Shown: positions 1 to 7,065 of the stretch, one piece after another
How the letters are laid out: every line of letters begins with the position of its first letter
Position numbering within the stretch: position 1 is the stretch's first letter
Origin: an uncultured Aquimonas sp.
GTDB taxonomy: Bacteria > Pseudomonadota > Gammaproteobacteria > Xanthomonadales > Xanthomonadaceae
Length of the DNA stretch: 14,121 bases
Direction of reading: 5' to 3'
Assembly (NCBI GenBank): GCA_946481615.1
Contig: CAMLOR010000070.1
Location: 1 to 14,121 of the forward strand
The notes under the pieces: generated by a model
Databases searched by the model: none
What the model was told of the DNA's origin: nothing
Seen by the model: only the letters and a program-made list of their open reading frames with translations
Program-made: the position numbers and the translations under genes

Positions 1-861
1 CTCAAAGGCGTCTCGCTCGACGTGGCCGAAGGCGATTTCTTCGCCCTGCTGGGCCCGAACGGGGCCGGCAAGTCGACGCTGATCGGCATCGTCTCCTCGC
101 TGGTCAACGCCACCTCGGGCGAGGCCCGCGTGTTCGGCGTGGACCTGCACACGCAGCGCGAAGCGGCCATGCGGCTGCTGGGCCTGGTGCCGCAGGAACT
201 CAACTTCAACATGTTCGAGAAGCCCTACGACATCCTGGTGAACTACGCCGGGTTCTACGGCATCCCGCGCGCCGAGGCCTGCGAGCGCGCCACGCAGGAA
301 CTGGCGCGCGCGCAACTCTCCGACAAGGCGCAGACCATGTCGCGCACGCTCTCGGGCGGCATGAAGCGGCGCCTGATGATCGCGCGCGCCATGATGACCC
401 GGCCGCGCCTGTTGATCCTCGACGAGCCCACCGCGGGCGTCGACATCGAGATCCGCCGCGGCATGTGGAAGCTGCTGCGCGAGATCAACGCCGCCGGCAC
501 CACCATCATCCTCACCACGCATTACCTGGAAGAGGCCGAGAGCCTCTGCCGCAACCTCGCCATCATCGACCACGGCAACATCGTGCAACAGGGCCCGATG
601 AAGCAACTGCTGGCGATGCTCGACATCGAAGGTTTCGTGCTCGACATCGACGGCAGGCTGCCGGCGCAGCTGCCCGTCATCGCGGACACCACGCTGGTGG
701 CGCTCGACGACCACACCCTCGATCTCGACATGCCGCGCGCGATGGATCTCAACCGCGTATTCGCCACGCTCGATGCCGCCGGCATCCGCGTGCGCTCGAT
801 GCGCACCAAGAGCAACCGCCTCGAGGAACTGTTCGTGCGCCTGACCGGAAAAGCCGCGTGA
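1..861 (+). CDS. yadG: ABC exporter ATP-binding subunit, YadG type (5' partial)
   Basis: Cytoplasmic ATPase of an ABC-2-type exporter; it should power the membrane protein encoded next. The reading frame is open from base 1, so the true start lies left of the window and roughly 20 residues are missing. Numbering from the first visible codon: Walker A GPNGAGKST at residues 18-26, Q-loop glutamine at about 65 (LVPQE), signature LSGGMKRR from 117, Walker B LLILDEP with D141/E142, and H-loop His174 (TTHYLEEAE). The C-terminus (NRLEELFVRLTG) matches the ending typical of E. coli YadG as I recall it. Its stop overlaps the permease start by 4 bp (GTGA), which indicates translational coupling. The substrate of YadGH systems is not established, so none is assigned. 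All catalytic motifs are intact. Confidence 0.93.
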   Translation, partial: LKGVSLDVAEGDFFALLGPNGAGKSTLIGIVSSLVNATSGEARVFGVDLHTQREAAMRLLGLVPQELNFNMFEKPYDILVNYAGFYGIPRAEACERATQELARAQLSDKAQTMSRTLSGGMKRRLMIARAMMTRPRLLILDEPTAGVDIEIRRGMWKLLREINAAGTTIILTTHYLEEAESLCRNLAIIDHGNIVQQGPMKQLLAMLDIEGFVLDIDGRLPAQLPVIADTTLVALDDHTLDLDMPRAMDLNRVFATLDAAGIRVRSMRTKSNRLEELFVRLTGKAA

Positions 862-1643
862 CCGACGCTACGCCTGCCCAACGCAACCTCACCGCGCTCT
901 ACACCATCGCGCGCCGCGAAGTGCACCGCATCCTGCGCATCTGGGGCCAGACCCTGGTGCCGCCGGCCATCACCATGACGCTGTACTTCCTGATCTTCGG
1001 CAATCTCATCGGCAGCCGCATCGGCACGATGGACGGCTTCAGCTACATGGATTTCATCGTGCCGGGCCTGGTCATGATGGCCATCATCCAGAACAGCTAC
1101 GGCAACATCTCCTCGAGCTTCTTCGGCGCCAAGTTCGGCCGCCACGTCGAGGAACTGCTGGTGGCGCCGCTGCCGAACTGGGTGATCCTGACGGGCTATG
1201 TCGCGGGCGCGGTGCTGCGCGGGCTGATGGTGGGCGCCATCGTGCTGATCATCGCGATGTTCTTCACCAAGGTGCGCGTGCCGCACCCGCTGATCACCTT
1301 CACCACGGTGCTGCTGGGCGCGACGATCTTCTCGCTGGCGGGCTTCGTCAACGCCGTGTACGCCAAGAAGTTCGACGACATCGCCATCGTGCCCACCTTC
1401 ATCCTGACGCCGCTCACGTACCTGGGCGGCGTGTTCTATTCGGTGAGCCTGCTGCCGGACTTCTGGGAAAAGGCCAGCCACCTCAATCCCATCCTCTACA
1501 TGGTCAACGCCTTCCGCTACGGCCTGCTCGGCACGAGCGACGTGCCGCTGGGCGTGAGCTACGCGGTGATGCTGGGCTTCGTGGTGGGGCTCACCGCGCT
1601 CGGCCTGCATCTGCTGCGCAAGGGAGTGGGCTTGCGCAGCTGA
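858..1643 (+). CDS. yadH: ABC-2 type exporter permease, YadH type
   Basis: Inner-membrane permease, 261 aa, partner of the preceding ATPase. I chose the GTG at 858, inside the ATPase stop (GTGA), with GGAA at 847-850 as a weak ribosome-binding site; the longer open frame upstream is only a shadow of the ATPase gene. About six hydrophobic segments are visible, near residues 32-50, 62-82, 108-137, 145-167, 174-196 and 234-254. Near-verbatim YadH signatures are present: QTLVPPAITMTLYFLIFGN (31-49), EELLVAPLP (98-106), PTFILTPLTYLGGVFYS (179-195) and the end GLRS. Length and topology are normal for the family. The gene faces the protease gene on its right with only 15 bp between stop codons. Confidence 0.93.
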   Translation: MTDATPAQRNLTALYTIARREVHRILRIWGQTLVPPAITMTLYFLIFGNLIGSRIGTMDGFSYMDFIVPGLVMMAIIQNSYGNISSSFFGAKFGRHVEELLVAPLPNWVILTGYVAGAVLRGLMVGAIVLIIAMFFTKVRVPHPLITFTTVLLGATIFSLAGFVNAVYAKKFDDIAIVPTFILTPLTYLGGVFYSVSLLPDFWEKASHLNPILYMVNAFRYGLLGTSDVPLGVSYAVMLGFVVGLTALGLHLLRKGVGLRS

Positions 1644-1658
1644 TGCCGGTGGCGTTTC

Positions 1659-3401
1659 TCAGTACGCCAGCTTCCGCACCGTCGTCGTCACCGTGCGACC
1701 GTCGATGGTGAAGCTGAGGTTCGCTTCGGTGTTGCTGGTGAACTGCAGCGTGATCGTGCCGGCGACCCGGTTGGTGACCGCCGCCGGGTTGTAAGGCACG
1801 GTGCCGAACCAGGGACCGGCGGTGGCGATCACCGAGGCCGAGTAGCTGCCGCTGGCGAACTGGCCGACGCTCAGGTACCACGCCGATTGGTTGTCCTGGC
1901 CATAGTGATACAGGTTCACCGCGTGGATCCCGCTCTGGCCGCGCACGATGGCGATGCCCCAGCCGCTCTGCGCGGGATTGTTGTAGATGCCGGTGAAATC
2001 GCTGATGGTGGGGCCCGGGTTGCTCGTGGACGGGTTCAGATAGGCCTGCAGGCTCGGGAACACCAGATCGAAGCGCGAGAAATCGTCGCTGTTGGCCGGC
2101 GTGGAAATATTGCCGGTGTTGGCGCAGCCGGCGGTGCCGCCGAGCAGGCCGCCGCGCAGCTGGTATTCGCCGTTGTTGAAGGCGAGCAGGCCGCAGCCGC
2201 TGCTGCCGCCTTCGGTGGTGCCGTCGGTGTAGCCCACCTTGATGAACTGGCCGCTGGGCGGCAGATCGGAGAGGCCGAAGCCTTTCACTTCGCCCAGCGA
2301 TACCTTCTTCACATCGCCCGCCGGATGATGCAGCACGACGATCTCGGCACCGTTGGCGATCTGCGCGCTGTTCCAGCCCAGGAAGTAGGCGCCGGCCGGC
2401 GGCGCGTTGTTGAGGCGCACCAGCAGCACGTCGGAAGAGGTGTTGGCGTATTCGAGGGTCGCGCCGCCGCCGATCTGGCGCACCGCGGCACTGTCGAGCT
2501 GGCCGCTGCCGCAGCCGGTGGCTTCGTAGAACCAATAGGTGGCCAGCGTGCTGGCTTCGCTCTGGCTGCTGATGCAGTGCGCGGCGCCGAAGAAATGCGG
2601 CACCTGGGTGCCGGCGACGGTGTCGTTGAGCAGGGTGCCCGTGCACAGGCCGGTCTCGCCGCCGGACTGGAACAGCATGCGCGCGACGGCGTCCTTCGCG
2701 TTGAGGATGGCCTGCGACGGCGATTCCAGGCATTTGGCGTCGTACTCGCAGGCGTCCGATTCGCCGACCTTGGCGCCGGCCAGATCGCCGGCGGGCGAGA
2801 CGAACAGGTGAGAAATCGCCTCCAGCGACAGCTGCGCCCTGCGCGGGTCCGCGCCGGCCGGCAGATACACCTCGATGGTCTGGGTGTCGCCCTGCGTCAC
2901 CGGCGACCAGTAACGCGGCTGGTCGGCGCGCAGTTTCGCGATCTCGTCCGCGCCCACGGCGAAGGGTTCGTCGCTGCCCTGGAAACGCACTTCGGCGCCG
3001 GCCGGCAGCTGCGCCACGTCGAGCGCCACGCGCAGCGCCACCGCGCCGGGCGAGGTGGCTGCCAGATGCGCGACCAGTCCACCGTCCTTCGCCGGACGCC
3101 ACTTCAGCTCGCGATCCCGCTTGGCGGCTTCGGCGCGTGCCTCACGCTCGACGCCGATCTTCAGCACCTTGGCGAGCGGCGCGGAGTTGTCGAAGCGCAC
3201 GGCCTCGATGCGTGCCGGATCGATGGCGGGGAAGCGCGTCGCCGCCACGTCCGAAGCCGGGAATCCGGGTTCGCGCAAGTCCGGCGAGAACGCCGACTTG
3301 GGCGCGGCCCACGCCGCTTCGCCCGCGACCTGGACGGGCTCGGCCTGCGCCGCGGTGGCGAACAGGGCGGACAGCAACACGGGGAGAAGGCGGCGGCGCA
3401 T
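1659..3401 (-). CDS. Secreted trypsin-fold (lysyl-endopeptidase-like) serine protease with C-terminal SGWG module
   Basis: Predicted exported serine endopeptidase, 580 aa. Residues 1-20 form a Sec signal peptide (hydrophobic LLPVLLSALFATAAQA, cleavage after AQA). Residues 21-210 look like a pro-region with a beta-rich part containing YWSPVTQGD. The catalytic core is about 215-455: His275 in GAAHC, Asp324 in SSDVLLVRL and Ser401 in GGSSGCG complete a trypsin-type triad. The GSSG serine context resembles Achromobacter protease I-type enzymes; cleavage specificity cannot be read from this. Several cysteines (218, 224, 253, 276, 297, 403, 426) may form disulfides. Residues 468-580 form a separate beta module beginning GIYNNPAQSGWG, a motif common at the ends of secreted proteins in this bacterial group. 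GGAG lies 9 nt before the ATG (complement of 3411-3414). It is divergent from the DUF2167 gene and paralogous to the protease at 7062-10571. Confidence 0.87.
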   Translation of the reverse strand: MRRRLLPVLLSALFATAAQAEPVQVAGEAAWAAPKSAFSPDLREPGFPASDVAATRFPAIDPARIEAVRFDNSAPLAKVLKIGVEREARAEAAKRDRELKWRPAKDGGLVAHLAATSPGAVALRVALDVAQLPAGAEVRFQGSDEPFAVGADEIAKLRADQPRYWSPVTQGDTQTIEVYLPAGADPRRAQLSLEAISHLFVSPAGDLAGAKVGESDACEYDAKCLESPSQAILNAKDAVARMLFQSGGETGLCTGTLLNDTVAGTQVPHFFGAAHCISSQSEASTLATYWFYEATGCGSGQLDSAAVRQIGGGATLEYANTSSDVLLVRLNNAPPAGAYFLGWNSAQIANGAEIVVLHHPAGDVKKVSLGEVKGFGLSDLPPSGQFIKVGYTDGTTEGGSSGCGLLAFNNGEYQLRGGLLGGTAGCANTGNISTPANSDDFSRFDLVFPSLQAYLNPSTSNPGPTISDFTGIYNNPAQSGWGIAIVRGQSGIHAVNLYHYGQDNQSAWYLSVGQFASGSYSASVIATAGPWFGTVPYNPAAVTNRVAGTITLQFTSNTEANLSFTIDGRTVTTTVRKLAY

Positions 3402-3520
3402 GGCGGGAAACTCCGTGGAAAGGTATGGATCGCAAACGGAGTGTCGCGCGAAAGCGAGTCACTGCGAAGTTACACTGGCAGGGCGCGCCGGGGGTGGCGC
3501 GCGCTCAACCCGGGGATTCC

Positions 3521-4405
3521 ATGAAATCGACGATGTTCGCGGCACTGGCCGCATTGGCGCTGGGCTGCTCCGCGGCCGTGGCACAGGATGACGATGCGGC
3601 GGTCGAAGCCTTCTATTCGCAGCTCGACTATCGCCAGGGCACCGTGGCGGTGGAGGGTTCGAACGCCCAGCTGGCGCTCGATCCCACGTTCAAATATCTG
3701 GGCGCCGGCGATGCCCGCCGCGTGCTGGAAGAAGCCTGGGGCAATCCGCCCGACGACACCGTGCTCGGCATGGTGGTGCCCGCCGACATCCCGCTGCAGA
3801 ACGACGAGTCCTGGGCCGTGGTGGTGACGGCGAGCGACGAAGGCTATGTTTCCGACGAGGAAGCCGCCGAGATCGACTACGACGAAATGCTGGCCGAAAT
3901 GCAGGCCGGCACCGAGGAAGACAACGAGGCGCGCCAGGCCCAGGGCTATCCGACCGTGCACCTGCTCGGCTGGGCCACGCCGCCGCGCTACGACGCCGCC
4001 AACAAGAAGCTGTATTGGGCCAAGGAACTGCAGTTCCAGGACGCCGGCGAACCCACCATCAACTACGACGTGCGCGTGCTCGGCCGCCGCGGTTACCTCA
4101 GCCTCAACGCCGTGGCGCAGAAGAGTAGCCTGGCGGCCGTGGAGGCCGGCATGCAGCGCCTGATCCCGCAGGCCAGCTTCGCCGAAGGCGAGCGTTACGC
4201 CGACTACAACCCTTCGACCGACAAGCTCGCGGCCTATGGCCTGGCGGCCCTCGTGGGCGGCGGCCTGGCGGCCAAGGCCGGCCTGTTCGGCAAACTGTTC
4301 GCGGCGCTGCTGGCCGCCAAGAAGATCGTCATTCCGCTGCTGATCGGTGCGGTGGCGCTCGCCGGCCGCCTGCTCGGCCGCAAGAAGGAATCGAAGGCCG
4401 CCTAG
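3521..4405 (+). CDS. DUF2167 family envelope protein
   Basis: 294 aa, function not established for the family. Residues 1-21 look like a cleavable signal peptide (ALALGCSAAVA, then QDDD). The middle matches DUF2167 hallmarks: LLGWATPPRYDAANKKLYWAKEL across 148-170 and NYDVRVLGRRGYLSLNAVA across 181-199. An acidic stretch is seen at 105-135. The C-terminus is hydrophobic and glycine/alanine-rich with two likely membrane segments (about 238-266 and 268-285), followed by a basic tail (GRKKESKAA), so the bulk probably faces the periplasm, anchored at the C-terminus. The ATG at 3521 has a GGGGA 4 nt upstream and is the only start that gives a signal peptide; the longer open frame upstream is antisense to the protease. 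It ends only 3 bp from the stop of the opposing TonB-like gene. Confidence 0.85.
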   Translation: MKSTMFAALAALALGCSAAVAQDDDAAVEAFYSQLDYRQGTVAVEGSNAQLALDPTFKYLGAGDARRVLEEAWGNPPDDTVLGMVVPADIPLQNDESWAVVVTASDEGYVSDEEAAEIDYDEMLAEMQAGTEEDNEARQAQGYPTVHLLGWATPPRYDAANKKLYWAKELQFQDAGEPTINYDVRVLGRRGYLSLNAVAQKSSLAAVEAGMQRLIPQASFAEGERYADYNPSTDKLAAYGLAALVGGGLAAKAGLFGKLFAALLAAKKIVIPLLIGAVALAGRLLGRKKESKAA

Positions 4406-4408
4406 GCT

Positions 4409-5227
4409 TCAGAGCGCCTTGCCCAGCACGTCGCTGCGCAGGCGGAAGCGAGAATCCAGCGCGGCGGCCTGGCCCTCGGCCAGGTCGCCTGTGTCGAGCG
4501 CGGCGACGCTGGATTCGTCCGCCCAGGGCGCGGGCGAAATCGGGCCCGGCGCGTAGCCGCGCCACGTGTCCGCCATGCGCCGGCCTTCGCCCGGGTTGGT
4601 GACGTGGAAGACGATGGGCACGATCACCGAACTGCCCACCGTCACTCCGCCGATGCTCTCGCCCGGCACGTATTTCCAGTCCTTCGCCGCTTCCATGCTG
4701 GCCTGCTCGAAGCGGCGGCGGAATCGCTGCGCCTGCTTCTCGCTGCCCGATTTCGAAAGGCTGGTCTGGTAGGGATGCATGGCAACGACGTTGCCTTCGG
4801 CATCCAGCTTCAGGGCCAGCAACACGCGCGCGCCCAGACCGGCGCGCAGGGCGCTGTTCGGGTAGTGGGGCGCCTTGGCGGTGCCGCGCGACTGCAGGCT
4901 GCCGAAGAACACCCGCGCCACCTTGAGCAGATAGCCCTCGCCCTGCGGCAGGGCTTCGAGTTCCACCGTCATGCGCGTCTTGGCCGTCACCGCCTTGCCG
5001 TCCACCAGGATCGGCTCGAAGCGCCAGCGTTCGACATTGCGTTGCAGCAGCGTCTGCACCGATTCGCCGAGGCGGCTGCTGTCCATCTTCCAGCTGCGCA
5101 CCGAGCCGTCGCGAGCGATCACCAGTTCGCCGCCGGCGCTCATCGCGAACTCCGGTTTCGGTTTCTCCGCCCACGCCGGCACGGCCAGCAACCACAGCAT
5201 CAGCAACAAGAGAATCCTGATGTCCAC
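4409..5227 (-). CDS. Periplasmic TonB-C-terminal-like protein, second copy of a tandem pair
   Basis: About 272 aa, exported. A signal peptide runs from residue 1 to 20 (ILLLLMLWLLAVPAWA, then EK). Two half-domains resemble the TonB C-terminal fold: residues 33-90 (GGELVIARDGSV ... NVERWRFEP ... KTRMTVEL), and residues 119-208 (APHYPNSALRAGLGARV ... LDAEGNVVAMHP ... AAKDWKYVPG ... VPIVF). A conserved tail follows: GYAPGPISPAPWADE, then SRFRLRSDVLGKAL. There is no N-terminal membrane anchor or proline-rich spacer, so it is not a standard TonB. Start choice: GAGGAG (complement of 5237-5242) touches an ATG at 5236 with no spacing but lies 9 nt from the in-frame GTG at 5227, so GTG is preferred. 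The ATG version adds MHR. It lies close behind its paralogue, most likely in one operon. Function unknown. Confidence 0.82.
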   Translation of the reverse strand: MDIRILLLLMLWLLAVPAWAEKPKPEFAMSAGGELVIARDGSVRSWKMDSSRLGESVQTLLQRNVERWRFEPILVDGKAVTAKTRMTVELEALPQGEGYLLKVARVFFGSLQSRGTAKAPHYPNSALRAGLGARVLLALKLDAEGNVVAMHPYQTSLSKSGSEKQAQRFRRRFEQASMEAAKDWKYVPGESIGGVTVGSSVIVPIVFHVTNPGEGRRMADTWRGYAPGPISPAPWADESSVAALDTGDLAEGQAAALDSRFRLRSDVLGKAL

Positions 5228-5245
5228 GCGATGCATCTCCTCGTG

Positions 5246-6061
5246 TCAGAGCGTCCTGCCGATCACATCGTCCTTCAGGCGGAAACGCGATTGCAGCGAC
5301 AGCGCCTCGCCGTCGGCCGGCTCGGCGTCGTCGATCGCGGCGACGGCGTGGTCATCCAGCCAGGGCGCCGGCGAGATCGGCCCGGGAAGGTAGGAACGCC
5401 AGCGCTTCATGTCGGCGGCAAGTTCCTGCCTCGAGCGGCCCGAGGCCAGTTCGAAGGTCATCGGAATCTTCAGCGTGTTGCCGCTGCGCGCGCCGCCGAT
5501 CTCTTCGCCGGGTTCGTACTTCCACTGGCGCACCGCGGCCAGCGTCGCTTCCTCGAAGGCCTTGCGCCAGCGCGCGACGCTGCCTTTCTTCGAGAGGCTG
5601 GTCTGGTAGGGATGCACGTCGATGACGTTGCCCTGCGCATCGACGCGCGCCAGCACGACGACGCGGGCCTCGATGCCGGCCTGGATCGCGCCGCGCGGAT
5701 ATCGCGGCGGCGCCTTTTCGCCGCGCGATTTCATGTCGCCGAACCAGACTTCGTCGACGCGCAGTTCGTAATCGCCGTTGTCGCGCGGGCGTGCCAGCAG
5801 CATCAGGCGCATGCGCGTCTTCGCCGCGACGGGCTGGCCTTCGATCACGATGGGTTCGAAGGTCCAGCGTTCGACATTGCGTTGCACCAGGTCCGCCAGC
5901 ACGGGTGCCAGGCCGTCGTCCATGTTCCAGTTATGCACGCGGCCCTGCGGATCGATGACGAGTTCGCCGCCGATGCCGAGCGAGTATTCCGCCAGGCGCG
6001 GCTGCGCGGCGTACGAAACGCAGGCGAGCAGCGCCAGCAAAAGGAATCCGAGCGTCCTCAT
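5246..6061 (-). CDS. Periplasmic TonB-C-terminal-like protein, first copy of a tandem pair
   Basis: 271 aa, exported. The signal peptide covers residues 1-19 (LGFLLLALLACVSYAA, then QP). Residues 32-90 and 117-206 each resemble the TonB C-terminal domain: the first has LVIDPQGRVHNW and NVERWTFEP, the second YPRGAIQAGIEARVVV, VDAQGNVIDVHP and AAVRQWKYEPG. The last 48 residues carry LPGPISPAPWLDD and SRFRLKDDVIGRTL, almost the same as in the next gene. By eye the two proteins are close to half identical over their whole length. The ATG has GGAG 7 nt upstream (complement of 6069-6072), and a promoter with a TTGACG box lies just before it. Such proteins are often labelled 'energy transducer TonB', but without a membrane anchor a role in energy transduction is doubtful. 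Real function unknown. Confidence 0.84.
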   Translation of the reverse strand: MRTLGFLLLALLACVSYAAQPRLAEYSLGIGGELVIDPQGRVHNWNMDDGLAPVLADLVQRNVERWTFEPIVIEGQPVAAKTRMRLMLLARPRDNGDYELRVDEVWFGDMKSRGEKAPPRYPRGAIQAGIEARVVVLARVDAQGNVIDVHPYQTSLSKKGSVARWRKAFEEATLAAVRQWKYEPGEEIGGARSGNTLKIPMTFELASGRSRQELAADMKRWRSYLPGPISPAPWLDDHAVAAIDDAEPADGEALSLQSRFRLKDDVIGRTL

Positions 6062-6088
6062 CCGTAAGCTCCCTGCACCGACGCGGCG

Positions 6089-6118
6089 AGCCTAGGCGCG
6101 CGCCACCGCGGCCGTCAA
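6089..6118 (-). promoter_or_regulatory. Putative sigma70-type promoter for the TonB-C-like pair
   Basis: On the minus strand, TTGACG (complement of 6113-6118) and TAGGCT (complement of 6089-6094) are separated by 18 nt. The first box matches five of six consensus -35 bases, the second four of six consensus -10 bases. The -10 box ends 27 nt before the ATG of the first TonB-C-like gene. The -35 box overlaps the tatD stop codon, so the pair could be transcribed independently of tatD. Assigned by motif only. Confidence 0.45.
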
Positions 6119-6918
6119 ACCCCCGCGCGAGGGGGAAGCGCGAAGAACGTGCGAGCGGCGGCGGTCGTGGCGGCAGCGCAATCGGCGAAGTCTTCGCCGC
6201 GGTCGCGTGCCAGTTCCTCGACGATGTGCTTCAGGTACATCGGCTCGTTGCGGCGGTGCGAGGGCATCGGCACGAGATTGCGCGGCAACAGATAAGGCGA
6301 ATCGGTTTCCACCAGCAGGCGTTCGGCCGGGATGTCGCGCACCAGTTCGCGCAGGTGGCGGCCGCGGCGTTCGTCGCAGAGCCAGCCGGTGATGCCGACG
6401 TACCAGTCGCGATCGAGATAGTCGTAGAGCTCGTGCTTCTCGCCCGTGAAGCAATGCACCACGGCGCGCCCCACGCGGCCTTCGACGTTCTTCATGCAGG
6501 CGAGGAAATCCTCGTGCGCGTCGCGCTGGTGCAGGAACAGCGGCTTGCCGCAATCCACCGCCACCTGCAGCTGCAGTTCGAAGGCGCGCAGCTGCGCCGG
6601 CCGCGGCGAGAAATTGCGGTGATAGTCGAGCCCGGTTTCGCCCACCGCCACCACGCGCTCGTCGCGCAGCAGATCGCGCATCAGCGCGTCGGCTTCCATC
6701 GTGTATTCGATCGCGTGGTGCGGATGCACGCCGGCGGTGGCGAACAACTCGCCGGGGTAGCGATGTGCCAGCTCGCGCGCCGCCAGCGAGCCTTCGCGGC
6801 TGGCGCCCGTCACCACCTGCTGCGTCACGCCGGCGGCGCGGGCGCGCTGCAGCACGGCTTCCAGATCGGCGGCGAAACTTTCGTGGGTGAGGTTGGCGCC
6901 GATGTCGATCAGGGGCAT
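6115..6918 (-). CDS. tatD: TatD family metal-dependent DNase
   Basis: 267 aa, cytoplasmic TIM-barrel metallohydrolase; family members are Mg-dependent 3'-5' exonucleases linked to DNA repair and, in some organisms, to DNA degradation in cell death. It begins MPLIDIGANLTH, where the TatD branch has a GxNLT motif in place of the HxH of the YcfH/YabD branch. Metal-site residues visible: Glu94 in AVGETGLDYHRNF, His130 in FLHQRDAHE, His155 in VVHCFTGE and Asp206 in LLVETDSPYLLPR. ITGWLCDERRG and SSRRNEP-like PSHRRNEP are also TatD-type. Length is normal for the family. No good ribosome-binding site precedes the ATG at 6918, but the conserved N-terminus fixes the start. It is divergent from the large protease; no other tat genes are nearby. 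Confidence 0.92.
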   Translation of the reverse strand: MPLIDIGANLTHESFAADLEAVLQRARAAGVTQQVVTGASREGSLAARELAHRYPGELFATAGVHPHHAIEYTMEADALMRDLLRDERVVAVGETGLDYHRNFSPRPAQLRAFELQLQVAVDCGKPLFLHQRDAHEDFLACMKNVEGRVGRAVVHCFTGEKHELYDYLDRDWYVGITGWLCDERRGRHLRELVRDIPAERLLVETDSPYLLPRNLVPMPSHRRNEPMYLKHIVEELARDRGEDFADCAAATTAAARTFFALPPRAGV

Positions 6919-6948
6919 GCACGAAGCGTCGGTTGAAAGGAGCGCGCA

Positions 6949-7065
6949 ATGATCCCACGGCTCGCCCCACGGTTCAGTCCGTGGCCGGCAATCCGCGTCT
7001 GGCGGCCGCGCGACGCGGTGTATGCTCGGCCGTCGTTCGCTCGTCTTCGTCAGGGGTTCCCATGA
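6949..7065 (+). CDS. Possible 38-residue leader peptide upstream of the large protease
   Basis: A short ORF starts at ATG 6949 with a near-perfect ribosome-binding site, AAAGGAG at 6936-6942, at 6 nt spacing. It encodes an arginine- and proline-rich peptide (8 Arg, 7 Pro, 2 Trp in 38 residues; begins MIPRLAPRFSPW). Its stop overlaps the protease start codon in an ATGA arrangement (7062-7065), the layout of a translationally coupled leader. No homologue is recognised and the composition could simply reflect high G+C DNA. If the -10-like box at 7021 is the true promoter, the ORF would not be in the transcript. Treated as tentative. Confidence 0.28.
   Translation: MIPRLAPRFSPWPAIRVWRPRDAVYARPSFARLRQGFP
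7021..7026 (+). promoter_or_regulatory. Possible -10 element upstream of the large protease
   Basis: TATGCT, four of six bases of the -10 consensus, lies 35 nt before the protease ATG in the short gap between the divergent tatD and protease genes. No convincing -35 box is seen 16-18 nt upstream. Similar TAnnnT boxes precede other plus-strand genes in this window. Confidence 0.25.

Noticed and set aside
1887..3524. 545-codon plus-strand open frame opposite the small protease
   Set aside because: Ala/Arg/Gly/His-biased shadow; the minus strand encodes an intact protease with signal peptide.
4758..5886. Short exact DNA repeats (22-23 bp) as a possible mobile or regulatory repeat
   Set aside because: They fall at equivalent codons of the tandem paralogues (the HPYQTSLS and QRNVERW segments) and are explained by common descent under protein constraint.
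5246..6061. Canonical TonB energy transducer of an ExbB/ExbD system
   Set aside because: The N-terminus is a cleavable signal peptide with no retained anchor or proline-rich spacer, and no exbB/exbD genes lie nearby.
4604..6067. 487-codon plus-strand open frame spanning both TonB-C-like genes
   Set aside because: It is the antisense of both paralogues, and its open state follows from their shared codon bias; no protein family is recognisable.
6919..7061. Regulatory RNA or riboswitch in the tatD/protease gap
   Set aside because: Only 143 bp, with no recognisable riboswitch core or strong hairpin; the leader ORF and -10-like box are the only supportable signals.
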